Numbered from the stretch's first letter, positions 36,913 to 46,192 are shown. The stretch is 46,547 nt of DNA from Comamonadaceae bacterium (GCA_947450765.1 CANFXC010000015.1:1-46547); one strand, 5' to 3'. Notes: a model not told the origin generated them from the sequence alone. Made by a program: numbers and translations.

Positions 36913-37428
36913 ATGACTTTTTTTGAAGACTTGCGCGTAGCACGCGAAGGTATTTTCTCTTTGGGATTTTGGGCGCTACAGGTCTATCGGCTCGGTCATT
37001 TGCGTTACCGGTTTCAATCGAAATTGATCCGCTATCCGCTCGGTGTTTTGCATGGCGTGTTGGCCAAACTTGCTGAGATTCTGTGCGGTGTGACGATTGG
37101 TGTGGCAGCCCAAATTGGCCGCCGGTTGATCATCGAGCATTCCGGCGCTATCGTGATCCATGGCCATGCTGTGGTGGGCGATGACTGCATCATTCGCCAG
37201 GGTGTCACCATTGGCAACCGACGCATGGACAGGCCGCTGGAGGCGCCTCACCTTGGCAGTCGCGTCAACATTGGTGCAGGCGCGAAAATACTGGGGGCGG
37301 TGCAAATCGGTCATGACGCAGAAATAGGTGCCAACGCAGTGGTTCTTTGCGACGTGCCAGATGGCGCACTGGCCGTGGGTGTTCCTGCACGCATTATTTT
37401 GAGGAACAAGCCTCGGAAGACGTCCTGA
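36913..37428 (+). CDS. Serine O-acetyltransferase-like hexapeptide-repeat protein
   Basis: The 171-residue protein has an N-terminal helical part (about 1-60, EDLRVAREGIFSLGFWALQVYRLGHL) and a left-handed parallel beta-helix (about 65-165) with repeated hexapeptides, including VIHGHAVVGDDCIIRQGVTIGN and VNIGAGAKILGAVQIG. It resembles short CysE-type serine acetyltransferases, but such proteins near surface-polysaccharide genes may acetylate sugars. The nearby Stealth gene leaves that open. Start codons at 36898 and 36913 are in frame; I prefer 36913 from the family pattern (M-x-F-F). It is convergent to the tRNA-Val/HU unit. Confidence 0.82.
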   Translation: MTFFEDLRVAREGIFSLGFWALQVYRLGHLRYRFQSKLIRYPLGVLHGVLAKLAEILCGVTIGVAAQIGRRLIIEHSGAIVIHGHAVVGDDCIIRQGVTIGNRRMDRPLEAPHLGSRVNIGAGAKILGAVQIGHDAEIGANAVVLCDVPDGALAVGVPARIILRNKPRKTS

Positions 37429-37520
37429 AGCATCGAGCAGCGCCCTTTTCGGGATTTCGCCGGTCGCCAAACCCCTCTTCTCAGTCGCCACGGGCTCCCT
37501 TTGGCTCCTTCTTAAGGGCG

Positions 37521-37552
37521 AAAAAAAAGCACCTAGATTCCTCTAAGTGCTT
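37521..37552 (-). terminator. Terminator after tRNA-Val
   Basis: On the minus strand AAGCACTTAGA pairs with TCTAGGTGCTT (one G-T pair) around a GGAA loop and is followed by a run of T. It lies 18 bases after the tRNA 3' end. The same stem may also serve the convergent acetyltransferase-like gene. Confidence 0.85.
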
Positions 37553-37570
37553 GATTTTATTGATCAAAGT

Positions 37571-37646
37571 TGGTGGGTGCTGACGGGCTCGAACCGCCGA
37601 CCTACGCCGTGTAAGGGCGCTGCTCTACCAACTGAGCTAAGCACCC
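37571..37646 (-). tRNA. tRNA-Val (anticodon TAC)
   Basis: On the minus strand the 76-base sequence starts GGGTGCTTAGCTCAGTTGG and ends GCACCCACCA with an encoded CCA. The 7-bp acceptor stem, D arm (GCTC/GAGC), anticodon stem GCGCC/GGCGT with loop CTTACAC, and T arm with GGTTCGAGC are all present. The middle bases of the loop give TAC, reading valine GTA codons. It lies 27 bases after the HU gene on the same strand and may share its transcript. Confidence 0.97.
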
Positions 37647-37673
37647 AACTTCAAACCATTTAATTCGTCGACT

Positions 37674-37946
37674 TCAGTTCAGTGCGTCTTTGAGGGCTTT
37701 GCCTGGACGGAACTTTGGAACTTTGGCTTCTTTGATTTTAATCTCATCGCCAGTGCGTGGATTGCGGCCGGTGCGGGCTGCGCGAACGCCAACAGCGAAA
37801 GTACCGAAACCAACCAGAGCCACGGCATCGCCGGCTTTCAGAGTTTCAGTGATGGCGCCGATGGTGGCTTCCAGCGCGCGCGTAGCGGATGCTTTGGAAA
37901 TATCAGCTTGCTCGGCAATGTGTTCGATCAGTTCAGTTTTGTTCAC
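37674..37946 (-). CDS. hupB: HU-family histone-like DNA-binding protein
   Basis: HU is a small dimeric protein that bends and compacts DNA. The 90-residue protein is full length and has the family signature [26 protein letters not shown] in the DNA-binding arm, with the Pro that inserts between base pairs (NPRTG, about 63-67). Translation begins at GTG (37946-37944), preceded by a GAGGA site; no ATG is nearby. tRNA-Val and a terminator follow on the same strand. Confidence 0.96.
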   Translation of the reverse strand: MNKTELIEHIAEQADISKASATRALEATIGAITETLKAGDAVALVGFGTFAVGVRAARTGRNPRTGDEIKIKEAKVPKFRPGKALKDALN

Positions 37947-38138
37947 GGGAAGTCCTCGGTGATGTCAAAAAATAATCTGGCTTGAAGCTATGACGCTTTC
38001 GCCAGACACCCCCCTTAAACGCTAAAAGCGGAATAAGCGGGAACGGGTTGGGTGCGACAAGCGCCAAAAGCTGCTTGAAGCGGAAATGATAAGACGCCCT
38101 TAAAGAGCGTCAGCACCGTCACAATAATAGTCGCAACG

Positions 38139-38167
38139 CCTCACTTGCTTTTTTTTCACAAGTGAGG
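38139..38167. repeat. Inverted repeat with T-rich loop upstream of hupB
   Basis: CCTCACTTG (38139-38147) and CAAGTGAGG (38159-38167) form perfect 9-bp arms around an 11-base loop containing eight T. It lies in the 261-base gap between ttuC and hupB, both on the minus strand. It could end ttuC transcription or act as a control element; without a T run outside the stem it is not a standard terminator. The rest of the gap should hold the hupB promoter, which I cannot place exactly. Confidence 0.5.
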
Positions 38168-38207
38168 GGCGGATTCTAGTCTGTTTTAAATACAGCTAAC
38201 GCCAGCC

Positions 38208-39305
38208 TCAGACGGCTGCGGCAATCGCCTTGCCAACATCGGCCGTGCCGGCCGTGCCGCCCAGGTCGGGCGTGCGTGGTGCGCCGCTGCCGGGTGCCAG
38301 CGTCTTTTCAATGGCGCTGAGAATCGCGTCGTGCGCTTCTTTGTGGCCAAGAAACTCCAGCATCATGGCTCCGCACCAGATCTGGCCGATCGGGTTGGCC
38401 AAGTTGCGGCCAGCGATGTCAGGGGCCGATCCGTGCACCGGCTCAAACAAGGACGGAAACTTGCGCTCCGGGTTGAGGTTGGCACTAGGCGCAATGGCGA
38501 TGGTCCCCGTGCAAGCCGGGCCCAAGTCACTCAAGATGTCGCCGAACAAATTGCTGGCCACGACCACGTCAAAAAAGTCAGGACGCTGCACAAAGTGGGC
38601 GGTCAAGATGTCGATGTGGAACTTGTCCAAGCGCAGGTCTGGGTAGCCTTTGGCCATCTCTTCAACGCGCTCATCCCAGTAAGGCATGGAGATCGAAATA
38701 CCATTTGATTTTGTTGCGCTGGTCAGGTGCTTTTTAGGGCGCGACTGGGCCAACTCAAACGCGAACTTGAGCACGCGGTCCACCCCAATGCGCGTGAACA
38801 CGGACTCTTGCAAAACAAACTCGCGCTCAGTACCCGGGAAGGCCCGGCCACCGATGCTCGAGTACTCGCCTTCAGTGTTTTCACGAACAATGTAAAAGTC
38901 GATTTCTCCGGGCAGACGGGCGCTGCCGTCACGCCGTACCACAGGGGCGATGATGCCGGGCATCAGGCGTGCCGGGCGCAGGTTGATGTACTGGTCAAAC
39001 TCGCGCCTGAAGAGCAGCAACGAGCCCCACAGCGACACGTGATCTGCAATTTTTTCAGGCCAGCCGACAGCGCCGAAATAAATCGCGTCATGCCCACCGA
39101 CCAAGTCTTTCCAGTTGTCCGGCATCATCTGGCCGTGCTTCTCGTAATAGTCCCAGCTGGCGAAGTCGAAGTGGTCAAACTGCAGGTCAATGCCGAACTT
39201 GGTCGCGGCGGCTTCCAGCACACGAACGCCTTCAGGAATGGTCTCTTTGCCGATGCCGTCGCCGGCGATCACAGCGATTCTTTTTTTACCGATATTCGTA
39301 GCCAT
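38208..39305 (-). CDS. ttuC: Tartrate dehydrogenase/decarboxylase (isocitrate/isopropylmalate DH family)
   Basis: This NAD-dependent enzyme of the isopropylmalate/isocitrate dehydrogenase family is of the TtuC type, acting on tartrate and often D-malate, with oxidation and decarboxylation at the C2-C3 unit. The 365-residue protein has the N-terminal IAVIAGDGIGKETIPEG, substrate-binding Arg residues in INLRPARLMPG, YIVRENTEGEYSSIGG, the metal-binding SNLFGDILSDLG and EPVHGSAPDIAG. D-malate dehydrogenase (DmlA) is a close alternative. It follows the dehalogenase-like gene by 24 bases, with a divergent LysR regulator upstream of both. Confidence 0.92.
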   Translation of the reverse strand: MATNIGKKRIAVIAGDGIGKETIPEGVRVLEAAATKFGIDLQFDHFDFASWDYYEKHGQMMPDNWKDLVGGHDAIYFGAVGWPEKIADHVSLWGSLLLFRREFDQYINLRPARLMPGIIAPVVRRDGSARLPGEIDFYIVRENTEGEYSSIGGRAFPGTEREFVLQESVFTRIGVDRVLKFAFELAQSRPKKHLTSATKSNGISISMPYWDERVEEMAKGYPDLRLDKFHIDILTAHFVQRPDFFDVVVASNLFGDILSDLGPACTGTIAIAPSANLNPERKFPSLFEPVHGSAPDIAGRNLANPIGQIWCGAMMLEFLGHKEAHDAILSAIEKTLAPGSGAPRTPDLGGTAGTADVGKAIAAAV

Positions 39306-39329
39306 GGTGTGTCCTTGCGTTAAAAATGG

Positions 39330-40211
39330 TCAGGGTTTGAAAAACTGGAGGGCCTCTTCAAGCAGCAGCTCAGGTGCTTCTTCGGCCATGTAATGACCGC
39401 AGGGCAAGCTCCGGCCAGACATGTCTTGAGCGCGTTCAGCCCACAGGGCCGGCACGTCAAAGCATTTGCCGACGGCGCCGTGCTCGCCCCACAAGACGCG
39501 CAACGGTTGCGTCAGTTTGAGGCCGGCAGCCACATCGGCGCGGTCATGGACCAAGTCGATGCTGGCCGAGGCCCGGTAATCTTCGCAGAGGCTCGTGGCC
39601 GTGCCCGGGATCTGCGCGCAACGCTCGTATTCGGCCAGCGCTGCTGGCGCAAAAGCGGCGAGGCCTGCATGCCGCTTGCCCATGACGCTGCGCAAGTAGC
39701 GAACCGGGTCAGACTCGATCAAAGCCTCAGGCAGCGGCGGCGGCTGGATCAGAAAAAACCAGTGCCAGTAAGCCCGTGCAAAGTCGTCAGAGGTGTTGTT
39801 GTACATGCCCAGCGTGGGCGCGATGTCGAGCAGCATCAGGCGCTCAACTTTGTCTGCATGGTCTTGCGCCAGCCGGTGCGCCACGCGCGCGCCGCGGTCG
39901 TGCGCCAAGACCTGAAAGCGCTCAAACCCATAGTGGCGCATCACGGCCACGGCGTCTTGCGCCATGGCGCGTTTGGAATAAGGCGTGTGTTCGGCGTCGC
40001 TGGCCACGCGCGCTGAGTCGCCATAACCGCGCAAGTCCATCATGACCACCGTGAACGACTGGCTCAACACACCTGCCACGCGGTGCCACATGGCCTGCGT
40101 CTGCGGGTGTCCGTGCAACAACAGCAAAGGCACACCACTGCCGCCCATGCTGGTGCGCAAGCTGCCCGCTGGCCCGGCCACATCGGTCGTCTTAAAACCT
40201 TCAAAGAGCAC
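39330..40211 (-). CDS. Haloacetate (fluoroacetate) dehalogenase-like alpha/beta hydrolase
   Basis: The 293-residue alpha/beta hydrolase carries the full residue set of haloacetate dehalogenases such as FAc-DEX: nucleophile D105 with R106 and R109 (HDRGAR), D129 (LLDIAPT), H150 and W151 (YWHWFF), Y212 (EDYRA) and H273 (CGHYMAEEAP). The two Arg bind the carboxylate and H150, W151 and Y212 bind the halide. The spacing matches the family with an offset of about one. Epoxide hydrolase is the main alternative, but HDRGxR with HW favours dehalogenase. It precedes ttuC, so the natural substrate may be another small carboxylic acid. Confidence 0.85.
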   Translation of the reverse strand: MLFEGFKTTDVAGPAGSLRTSMGGSGVPLLLLHGHPQTQAMWHRVAGVLSQSFTVVMMDLRGYGDSARVASDAEHTPYSKRAMAQDAVAVMRHYGFERFQVLAHDRGARVAHRLAQDHADKVERLMLLDIAPTLGMYNNTSDDFARAYWHWFFLIQPPPLPEALIESDPVRYLRSVMGKRHAGLAAFAPAALAEYERCAQIPGTATSLCEDYRASASIDLVHDRADVAAGLKLTQPLRVLWGEHGAVGKCFDVPALWAERAQDMSGRSLPCGHYMAEEAPELLLEEALQFFKP

Positions 40212-40323
40212 AAGTCTGTCCCGTTTTTTTAATTCGCTGCAGGGCTTCGCGCCGCTACCGTGGTTTCACACGTAAAAAGCTCAGCAGCCCGTATTCTGAA
40301 GCAGTATCAACGCCTATTCAAGC

Positions 40324-40345
40324 AATAATCCAGCAATCGATTATT
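40324..40345. promoter_or_regulatory. Candidate LysR operator
   Basis: AATAATC (40324-40330) and GATTATT (40339-40345) form perfect 7-base arms separated by 8 bases, an interrupted AT-rich palindrome of the kind LysR-type regulators bind. It lies 40 bases before the regulator start and 113 before the divergent dehalogenase start, in the 173-base shared control region. Confidence 0.5.
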
Positions 40346-40384
40346 TCTTTTAAAGCATCAATCAATGGCCTTGGCTCAGAAAAA

Positions 40385-41323
40385 ATGGACCGCAGTGATC
40401 TGAAATTGGTACTCGCCGTACGCGAGCAGGGCAGCTTGGCCGGTGCTGCGTTGAGTCTGGACGTGGCACCGCCCGTCGTGACCAAACGCTTGGCCGCGCT
40501 TGAAGCGCGCCTCGGCCAGAAGCTGTTTCAGCGCACCACGCGGCGCGTGAGTGCGACAGCCGAAGGTGAAACCTTGTGCGAACGCGCCATCGTCCTGCTG
40601 CAAGGGTTTGAAGCTCTGGAGGCCGAACTGCAAGAGCGCAAGGCCGAACCGACCGGCTTGATCCGTCTGGCCGCGACTTTTGGCTTCGGGCGCTTGTGGC
40701 TGGGGCCGGCGCTGGCCAGTTTTCAGGCGCAGTACCCGCGCATCGAGATTCAGTTGCAGCTGACCGAAAAATTGCCCGATTTAGCCGCTGATGGCTATGA
40801 CGGTGCCATCTGGTTGTGGTCGGTTGACAGCCGGCAATCCGCGCAGTGGGTCTCGCGGCGGCTGGCGCGCAACCAGCGCGTCTTGGTGGCCGCGCCGGCC
40901 TACCTCAAGCAACACGGGCTGCCCGCCAACCCGGAAGCGCTGAAAGACCACGCCTGTCTGATCGTGCGTGAAAATGGCAACGCAGCCGGCCAACGCTTTG
41001 ACGTTTGGACGCTGCAAAAAGAGCGCGCCAAGCTACCGATTCGGGTTCGGGTGAGCGGCCCACTTTCCAGCAATTCCGGCGAACTGGTGCGCGACTGGTG
41101 CACGGGCGGCCACGGCATCATGCTGCGCAGCCTGTGGGACATTGCGCCGCAACTGGCCACCGGCGAGTTGGTCCGCGTGTTGCCCGCCTACGCCATGCCG
41201 GACGCCGACATCCACTGGCTGGCACCTTACCGGGCGGATGCGCCACGGCGGATTCGACTGCTGATTGATTTTTTGGTGACTCAGTTTGCTGCGGCACCTT
41301 GGGAAACTAAGCTGTCGCCTTAG
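40385..41323 (+). CDS. LysR-family transcriptional regulator
   Basis: The 312-residue protein has the LysR winged helix (about 1-60, MDRSDLKLVLAVREQGSLAGAA, with VTKRLAALEARLGQKLFQRTTRRV) and a substrate-binding-like effector domain (about 90-295) of the DmlR/CrgA type. It is divergent from the dehalogenase-ttuC pair and probably controls it in response to tartrate, malate or a related acid. Its last 17 bases overlap the end of the convergent EamA transporter gene. Confidence 0.92.
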   Translation: MDRSDLKLVLAVREQGSLAGAALSLDVAPPVVTKRLAALEARLGQKLFQRTTRRVSATAEGETLCERAIVLLQGFEALEAELQERKAEPTGLIRLAATFGFGRLWLGPALASFQAQYPRIEIQLQLTEKLPDLAADGYDGAIWLWSVDSRQSAQWVSRRLARNQRVLVAAPAYLKQHGLPANPEALKDHACLIVRENGNAAGQRFDVWTLQKERAKLPIRVRVSGPLSSNSGELVRDWCTGGHGIMLRSLWDIAPQLATGELVRVLPAYAMPDADIHWLAPYRADAPRRIRLLIDFLVTQFAAAPWETKLSP

Positions 41324-42212
41324 GCCCCGAGGACGAGCGCACCACCAAGCTGACGCCCACCGCCGTCAGCACCGTGCCGACGATGGTCGCGGTGGTGATG
41401 CTCTCACCAAACAGTGCCCAAGCCATCAAGGCCGTGGTCGGCGGCACCAAGTACAGCAAGCTGGTAACGGCCATGGCGGCCCCGCGTTGCAGCAGCAAAT
41501 ACAACAAGGAGCTGCCGCCCAAGGTCAGTACCAAGACTGACCAAGCCATCGCCCCAATGAACTCAGCATTCCAGTTGATGGCTTCGGTTTCAAGCAGCGT
41601 CAGCGGCAAGGTGAGGAGCAATGCCGCCAACAGCTGGATCACATTCGCCGTACGGACATCATTGGCTTTCACAAAATTCTTTTGGTACAAGGTACCAGCG
41701 GTGATGCTGACTAATGCAAACATAGCCGCGGCTAGCGTGAATCCACTCACCTCAGTCCCCACACCTAACTTGCGCCAAACCACCAACAGCAAGCCGGTCA
41801 AACCAAGTGTCAAACCGAGCCATTGCAGGCGACTGATCTTCAGGCCCGCCCACTGTGAAATCCAAACCGCGGTGAGCACCGGTTGCAAGCCGACGATCAA
41901 CGCAACCAAGCCCGAACCCATGCCGGCCTTGACGGCCACCCAGACACCACCCAAATAGCCCGCATGCATCAACAAGCCAGTGACGGCGAGGTGCCGCCAC
42001 TGGCTGCGAAGCGCAGGCCAAGGAGCACCCGACAACTGGATCCAAACCAAAAAACAAGCTATGGAAAGAATGTAGCGAATCACCAGAAAGGTCAGCGGCG
42101 GCGCGTACGGCAGCCCGAACTTGGCCACAATAAAACCGGTACTCCAAATCAGCACAAAGACCACCGGCATAGCCCGTAGCCAGACGCTGGTGCTTGAGGT
42201 TGCGCCGCTCAT
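41307..42212 (-). CDS. EamA/DMT-family membrane transporter
   Basis: This 301-residue inner-membrane protein has about ten hydrophobic segments in two EamA repeats (about 12-145 and 155-292) and belongs to the drug/metabolite transporter superfamily. Substrates vary widely and cannot be predicted; many members export amino acids or metabolites. Motifs include FVLIWSTGFIVAKFGLPYAPP near the start and LVPPTTALMAWALFGESITT in the second repeat. Its ATG overlaps the pgsA stop as ATGA, so translation is coupled to pgsA. The C-terminus ends in a short polar tail. Confidence 0.9.
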   Translation of the reverse strand: MSGATSSTSVWLRAMPVVFVLIWSTGFIVAKFGLPYAPPLTFLVIRYILSIACFLVWIQLSGAPWPALRSQWRHLAVTGLLMHAGYLGGVWVAVKAGMGSGLVALIVGLQPVLTAVWISQWAGLKISRLQWLGLTLGLTGLLLVVWRKLGVGTEVSGFTLAAAMFALVSITAGTLYQKNFVKANDVRTANVIQLLAALLLTLPLTLLETEAINWNAEFIGAMAWSVLVLTLGGSSLLYLLLQRGAAMAVTSLLYLVPPTTALMAWALFGESITTATIVGTVLTAVGVSLVVRSSSGPKATA

Positions 42213-42775
42213 TTAGCGCGAGCGCGAATTTCCGGAATGGCTTTTTGCAGGTAGTAAACCATCGACCAGACCGTCAGCACGGCCGACAGCCAAATCAGCC
42301 ATGTTCCCCACAAATGCGTGTTGACTGTGCCAAACAAGACGGCGTCGTACAACAAGAATGGAATGGCAATCATCTGAACCGAGGTTTTGACCTTGCCGAT
42401 CATGTGCACGGCCACGCTTTTGGTCGCACCAATCATGGCCATCCATTCACGCAGGGCCGAAATCGCAATTTCGCGACCGATGATGATGAGCGCCACAAAA
42501 ACGTCAGCGCGCTGCAAATGCACCAGAACCAGCAAAGAAGCGCAGACCAGAAACTTGTCGGCCACCGGGTCCAGGAACGCGCCGAACGAAGACATCTGAT
42601 TCAGCTTGCGGGCCAGAAAGCCGTCCAGCCAGTCGGTGGCGGCAAAAACGACGAACATCACGGTGGCAATCAGGTTCTGGTTCGCCGGGGAGATGTCGAG
42701 GTAAAAAATACCCACGATCAACGGAATCGCCACGATGCGAGTCCAAGTCATGAGCGTGGGTATGGTTAAAAACAT
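42209..42775 (-). CDS. pgsA: CDP-diacylglycerol-glycerol-3-phosphate 3-phosphatidyltransferase
   Basis: PgsA makes phosphatidylglycerol phosphate, the first committed step to phosphatidylglycerol and cardiolipin, in the inner membrane. The 188-residue protein starts at the ATG at 42775 (MFLTIPTLMTWTRIVAIPL). The CDP-alcohol phosphotransferase motif D-x2-D-G-x2-A-R-x8-G-x3-D-x3-D is present in TDWLDGFLARKLNQMSSFG followed by AFLDPVADK. Several membrane helices surround it. uvrC lies 40 bases upstream, the usual uvrC-pgsA pairing, and eamA overlaps its stop. Confidence 0.95.
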   Translation of the reverse strand: MFLTIPTLMTWTRIVAIPLIVGIFYLDISPANQNLIATVMFVVFAATDWLDGFLARKLNQMSSFGAFLDPVADKFLVCASLLVLVHLQRADVFVALIIIGREIAISALREWMAMIGATKSVAVHMIGKVKTSVQMIAIPFLLYDAVLFGTVNTHLWGTWLIWLSAVLTVWSMVYYLQKAIPEIRARAK

Positions 42776-42815
42776 GTGCGGATTTTGGCACGACGGCGGG
42801 GCATACTCGACTCGC

Positions 42816-44903
42816 TCAGTGCAAAGCTCGATAAATTTCTTCGGACAGCTCCTTCGAAATACCCTCCACCGTCGCAATATCTTCGGCGCTGGCCGAGGTC
42901 ACACCGCGAATGCCGCCGAAGCGTTGCAACAAGTTGGCGCGCTTCTTGGGGCCAATACCAGCAATGTCTTCCAGCTTGCTGCCGCCAACACGCACCTTGG
43001 CGCGCCGCGCCCGCATGCCGGTGATGGCAAAACGGTGCGCCTCGTCGCGAATCTGCGCAATCAGCATCAAGGCGGCGGAATCTTTGCCGAGGTAAACCTT
43101 CTCGCGGCCGTCGGCGAAAACCAGTTCTTCCAGACCGACTTTGCGGCCTTCGCCTTTTTCCACACCGGCGATCAGGCCCAGGTCAAGGCCCAATTCTTCA
43201 AACACCTCACGCGCCATCGAGACCTGACCTTTGCCGCCGTCGATCAGCACCAGATCAGGCAGTTTGGCTTCGTTGTTGCGCGCGGCCTCGGCTAACTTGG
43301 TGTAGCGGCGCAGCAGCACTTGACGCATGGCGGCATAGTCGTCGCCCGGCGTGATGCCGTCGATGTTGTAGCGCCGGTATTCGGCGCTTTGCATCTTGTG
43401 GTCATGGAACACCACGCACGAGGCCTGCGTCGCTTCGCCCGCCGTGTGCGACACATCAAAACACTCAATGCGCAGCAAATCAAGTTTGTCCGTCGGCAGT
43501 TCAAGTGCCTCTGCCAGCGCCCGCGTGCGCGCCTGCTGGGAACCCTGCTCGGCCAACAAACGGGCCAGCTGCAAGTCGGCATTTTTCTGCGCCATCTCAA
43601 GCCAGATGCGGCGTTGCTCGCGCGGCTGATGGATGGCGCTGATGCGCACTCCCGTCTGCGCCGACAGCGCCCGGATCAAGTCTTTATCGACCGGCGCGCA
43701 GCAGACCAGCGTGGGCGGTACCAGCACGTCAATGTAGTGCTGGGCGATGAAGGCTTCAAGGATCAGGGACTCGACCGACTTTGGCGCTTTCAACTTGACT
43801 GGCTTGGCGGCTGGGGCTGCGGATGGCGCGGCTTCGGCCATGGCTTCAGTTGCTGCTTCAGTTGCGATTTCTGGCGCTGCTGGCAGTGTTGCGTCAGCGC
43901 TCAAGTCCGACTCTGAGGCATCCTGCGGCACAGCTTCAGCCAACTCGGCATCCAGAGCCGCCATTTCAGTGGCGTCTTGCACATGGCTGGGAAAGTACGG
44001 CCGGTCGCCCAAGTGACGACCGCCGCGCACCATCGCCAGGTTGACGCAGGCTTTGCCGCCGTGCACCTTGACGGCCAGAATATCCACGTCTTTGTCGCCA
44101 CCGATTTCCATCGACTGCTGGTGCAGGATGTTCGACAGCGCCGCGATCTGGTTGCGCAATTCAGCGGCCTGCTCAAACTCAAGCAGCTCTGCGTGATGCT
44201 GCATTTTTCGCTCCAGCTCCGTCACGATGTCCTGCGTCTGACCGCGCAAAAACCGCTGGGCATTCGCGGTGTCCATGGCGTATTGCTCAGCGCTGATGTG
44301 CCCCACGCAAGGGGCCGTGCAACGCTTGATCTGGTACAGCAGGCAAGGCCGGGTGCGGTTGTTGAACACCGTGTCCTCACAAGTACGCAAGCGGAAAACC
44401 TTTTGCAGCAGCAAGATGCTTTCTTTCACCGCCCAAGCGCTCGGGTACGGGCCAAAGTAATGGTGCTTTTTCTCAATAGCGCCGCGGTAATAAGCCATGC
44501 GAGGAAAAGCCGCCGCCGGCAGTTGCGCCGTGCTTTTTTCTGCGGCTCGTTCAGGAATTTGCGCCGCCGTGAGCTTCAGATAAGGGTAGCTTTTATCGTC
44601 CCTGAACAGAATATTGAAGCGCGGGTGCAGCGTCTTGATCAGGTTGTTTTCAAGCAGCAATGCCTCGGCCTCAGAGCGCACCACCGTGGTTTCCATGCGG
44701 ACGATGCGCGTGACCATGAGGCCAATGCGTGTGCCGCCATGGTTCTTCTGGAAATAGCTGGTGACGCGCTTTTTCAGGTTGCGCGCTTTGCCCACGTACA
44801 GCACGCCACCTTCCGCGTCAAAGTAGCGGTACACGCCGGGCATGGCGGGCAGTGCAGCCACTTCGCTGAGCAGTTGAGGGTCAAATTCGTGAGGCTGGGT
44901 CAT
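42816..44903 (-). CDS. uvrC: Excinuclease ABC subunit C
   Basis: UvrC cuts the damaged DNA strand on both sides of the lesion during nucleotide excision repair. The 695-residue protein starts at the ATG at 44903 ([12 protein letters not shown]); longer frames upstream lie over the earP promoter. Domains are GIY-YIG nuclease (about 17-95, [19 protein letters not shown]), a UVR motif (about 205-240), the RNase-H-like nuclease ([30 protein letters not shown]) and a C-terminal double HhH (about 630-695). An Ala/Glu-rich insertion at about 320-370 lengthens it beyond the usual 610 residues. Confidence 0.95.
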   Translation of the reverse strand: MTQPHEFDPQLLSEVAALPAMPGVYRYFDAEGGVLYVGKARNLKKRVTSYFQKNHGGTRIGLMVTRIVRMETTVVRSEAEALLLENNLIKTLHPRFNILFRDDKSYPYLKLTAAQIPERAAEKSTAQLPAAAFPRMAYYRGAIEKKHHYFGPYPSAWAVKESILLLQKVFRLRTCEDTVFNNRTRPCLLYQIKRCTAPCVGHISAEQYAMDTANAQRFLRGQTQDIVTELERKMQHHAELLEFEQAAELRNQIAALSNILHQQSMEIGGDKDVDILAVKVHGGKACVNLAMVRGGRHLGDRPYFPSHVQDATEMAALDAELAEAVPQDASESDLSADATLPAAPEIATEAATEAMAEAAPSAAPAAKPVKLKAPKSVESLILEAFIAQHYIDVLVPPTLVCCAPVDKDLIRALSAQTGVRISAIHQPREQRRIWLEMAQKNADLQLARLLAEQGSQQARTRALAEALELPTDKLDLLRIECFDVSHTAGEATQASCVVFHDHKMQSAEYRRYNIDGITPGDDYAAMRQVLLRRYTKLAEAARNNEAKLPDLVLIDGGKGQVSMAREVFEELGLDLGLIAGVEKGEGRKVGLEELVFADGREKVYLGKDSAALMLIAQIRDEAHRFAITGMRARRAKVRVGGSKLEDIAGIGPKKRANLLQRFGGIRGVTSASAEDIATVEGISKELSEEIYRALH

Positions 44904-44961
44904 GGTGTGGGAACGAAAGGTCAGTTTGCGGCAAGGCTGCCGTATTGTGGACAATCCTTGC

Positions 44962-46074
44962 ATGAATCGCCGCCGCCAATGGGACATTTTTTGCAAAGTC
45001 ATCGACAACTTTGGGGACATTGGCGTCTGCTGGCGGCTCAGCGCCGACTTGGGCGCGCGTGGCGAACAGGTGCGTTTGTGGGTTGACGACGCCTCGGCCC
45101 TGAGCTGGATGGCGCCGACGGGCGCTGAGGGTGTTGAGGTGCTGCCATGGAACCAGTCCGTTGAATCCACTGCAGTCGCCGCCCTCCTCGCCAAGCAGCC
45201 CGGCGACGTGCTGATAGAAGCCTTTGGCTGCGACATTCCACCTGAATTCCTGATGCACTGGGTGGCCCAACCGGCGCAAAGTCAGCCAGTGCGATGCTGG
45301 CTGAATCTTGAATACCTGTCGGCTGAAAGTTATGTCGAACGCTGCCACGCCATGCCGTCGCTGGTCAGCCACGAGCCAGCAGCTGGCTGGACCAAATGGT
45401 TTTTTTACCCCGGTTTCACATCCAAGACCGGTGGTTTGCTGCGCGAACCCGGACTGACCCAACGCAAGACTTCTTTTCAATTGGAAAACGAGCAACAACG
45501 TGACACATCCCGACTGCGGGTGTCGCTGTTTTGTTACGAACCACCGGCCCTCGCCGCACTGCTGACCGAATGGTCGCGGCATGGCTTAGCGGGTCAGCCG
45601 GTCGAACTGCTGGTGACGGCGGGTCGGACGGCGCAGGCTGTCAAGGCGGTGCTGAGCCAGTGGCAAGCTGACCCAGAGAAAACTGAACCAGAACTGCTCA
45701 ACATCACTTGGCTGCCGTGGCTCAGCCAGACCGAGTTTGACCACCTGCTCTGGCGTTGCGACTTGAATTTCGTGCGCGGTGAAGACTCGGTGCTGCGCGC
45801 CCTGTGGGCCGGCAAGCCCTTCGTCTGGAGCATTTACCCTCAGGACGACGGCGCGCACCAGCCCAAACTAGAGGCTTTTTTGCAGGCGCTGGACGCACCC
45901 GACTCACTCAAAGCTTTTCACCGCGCCTGGAACACGGTGGGTGAAAAGCTGGTCGCCCCCAGTGCCGCCGACCTGGATGACTGGCGCCAGCACGCCCAAG
46001 CCGCGCAGACGGCGTTACTCGGACAAGAAGACATGACAAGTCGTCTGCTTCAGTTTGTGGCTAAAAACCGCTAA
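44962..46074 (+). CDS. earP: EF-P arginine 32 rhamnosyltransferase EarP
   Basis: EarP transfers rhamnose from dTDP-L-rhamnose to Arg32 of elongation factor P, which allows EF-P to rescue ribosomes stalled at polyproline. The 370-residue protein is of the former DUF2331 family, with two Rossmann-like lobes. The N-terminal [16 protein letters not shown] contains the catalytic Asp residues (D15, D19), and the C-terminal lobe has the nucleotide-sugar site [23 protein letters not shown]. The ATG at 44962 starts the family sequence. It is divergent from uvrC, and efp follows 118 bases after its stop on the same strand. Confidence 0.95.
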   Translation: MNRRRQWDIFCKVIDNFGDIGVCWRLSADLGARGEQVRLWVDDASALSWMAPTGAEGVEVLPWNQSVESTAVAALLAKQPGDVLIEAFGCDIPPEFLMHWVAQPAQSQPVRCWLNLEYLSAESYVERCHAMPSLVSHEPAAGWTKWFFYPGFTSKTGGLLREPGLTQRKTSFQLENEQQRDTSRLRVSLFCYEPPALAALLTEWSRHGLAGQPVELLVTAGRTAQAVKAVLSQWQADPEKTEPELLNITWLPWLSQTEFDHLLWRCDLNFVRGEDSVLRALWAGKPFVWSIYPQDDGAHQPKLEAFLQALDAPDSLKAFHRAWNTVGEKLVAPSAADLDDWRQHAQAAQTALLGQEDMTSRLLQFVAKNR

Positions 46075-46077
46075 AAT
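46049..46077 (+). promoter_or_regulatory. Possible efp promoter inside the end of earP
   Basis: TAAAAT (46072-46077) at the end of earP could serve as a -10 element, with a weak TTCAGT (46049-46054) 17 bases before it. A start here would give efp a leader of about 110 bases. The match at -35 is poor. Confidence 0.3.
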
Positions 46078-46192
46078 CAGAGGCTTTTGGGGAATTGGCG
46101 GTCTGGACACCCAGCTTCTTTGCACCCCGCTAACTCGCCGCATCACGCCAGCGCCAACCCGCACCGGTTGCGGCCATTACCTTCACATTCTT

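Noticed and set aside
38139..38167. Standard terminator for ttuC
   Set aside because: The stem is perfect, but the T run is inside the loop and none follows the stem, so I list it only as an inverted repeat.
44904..45236. N-terminal extension of uvrC by 111 codons
   Set aside because: It overlaps earP on the opposite strand and precedes the true UvrC start, which fits family length and pattern.
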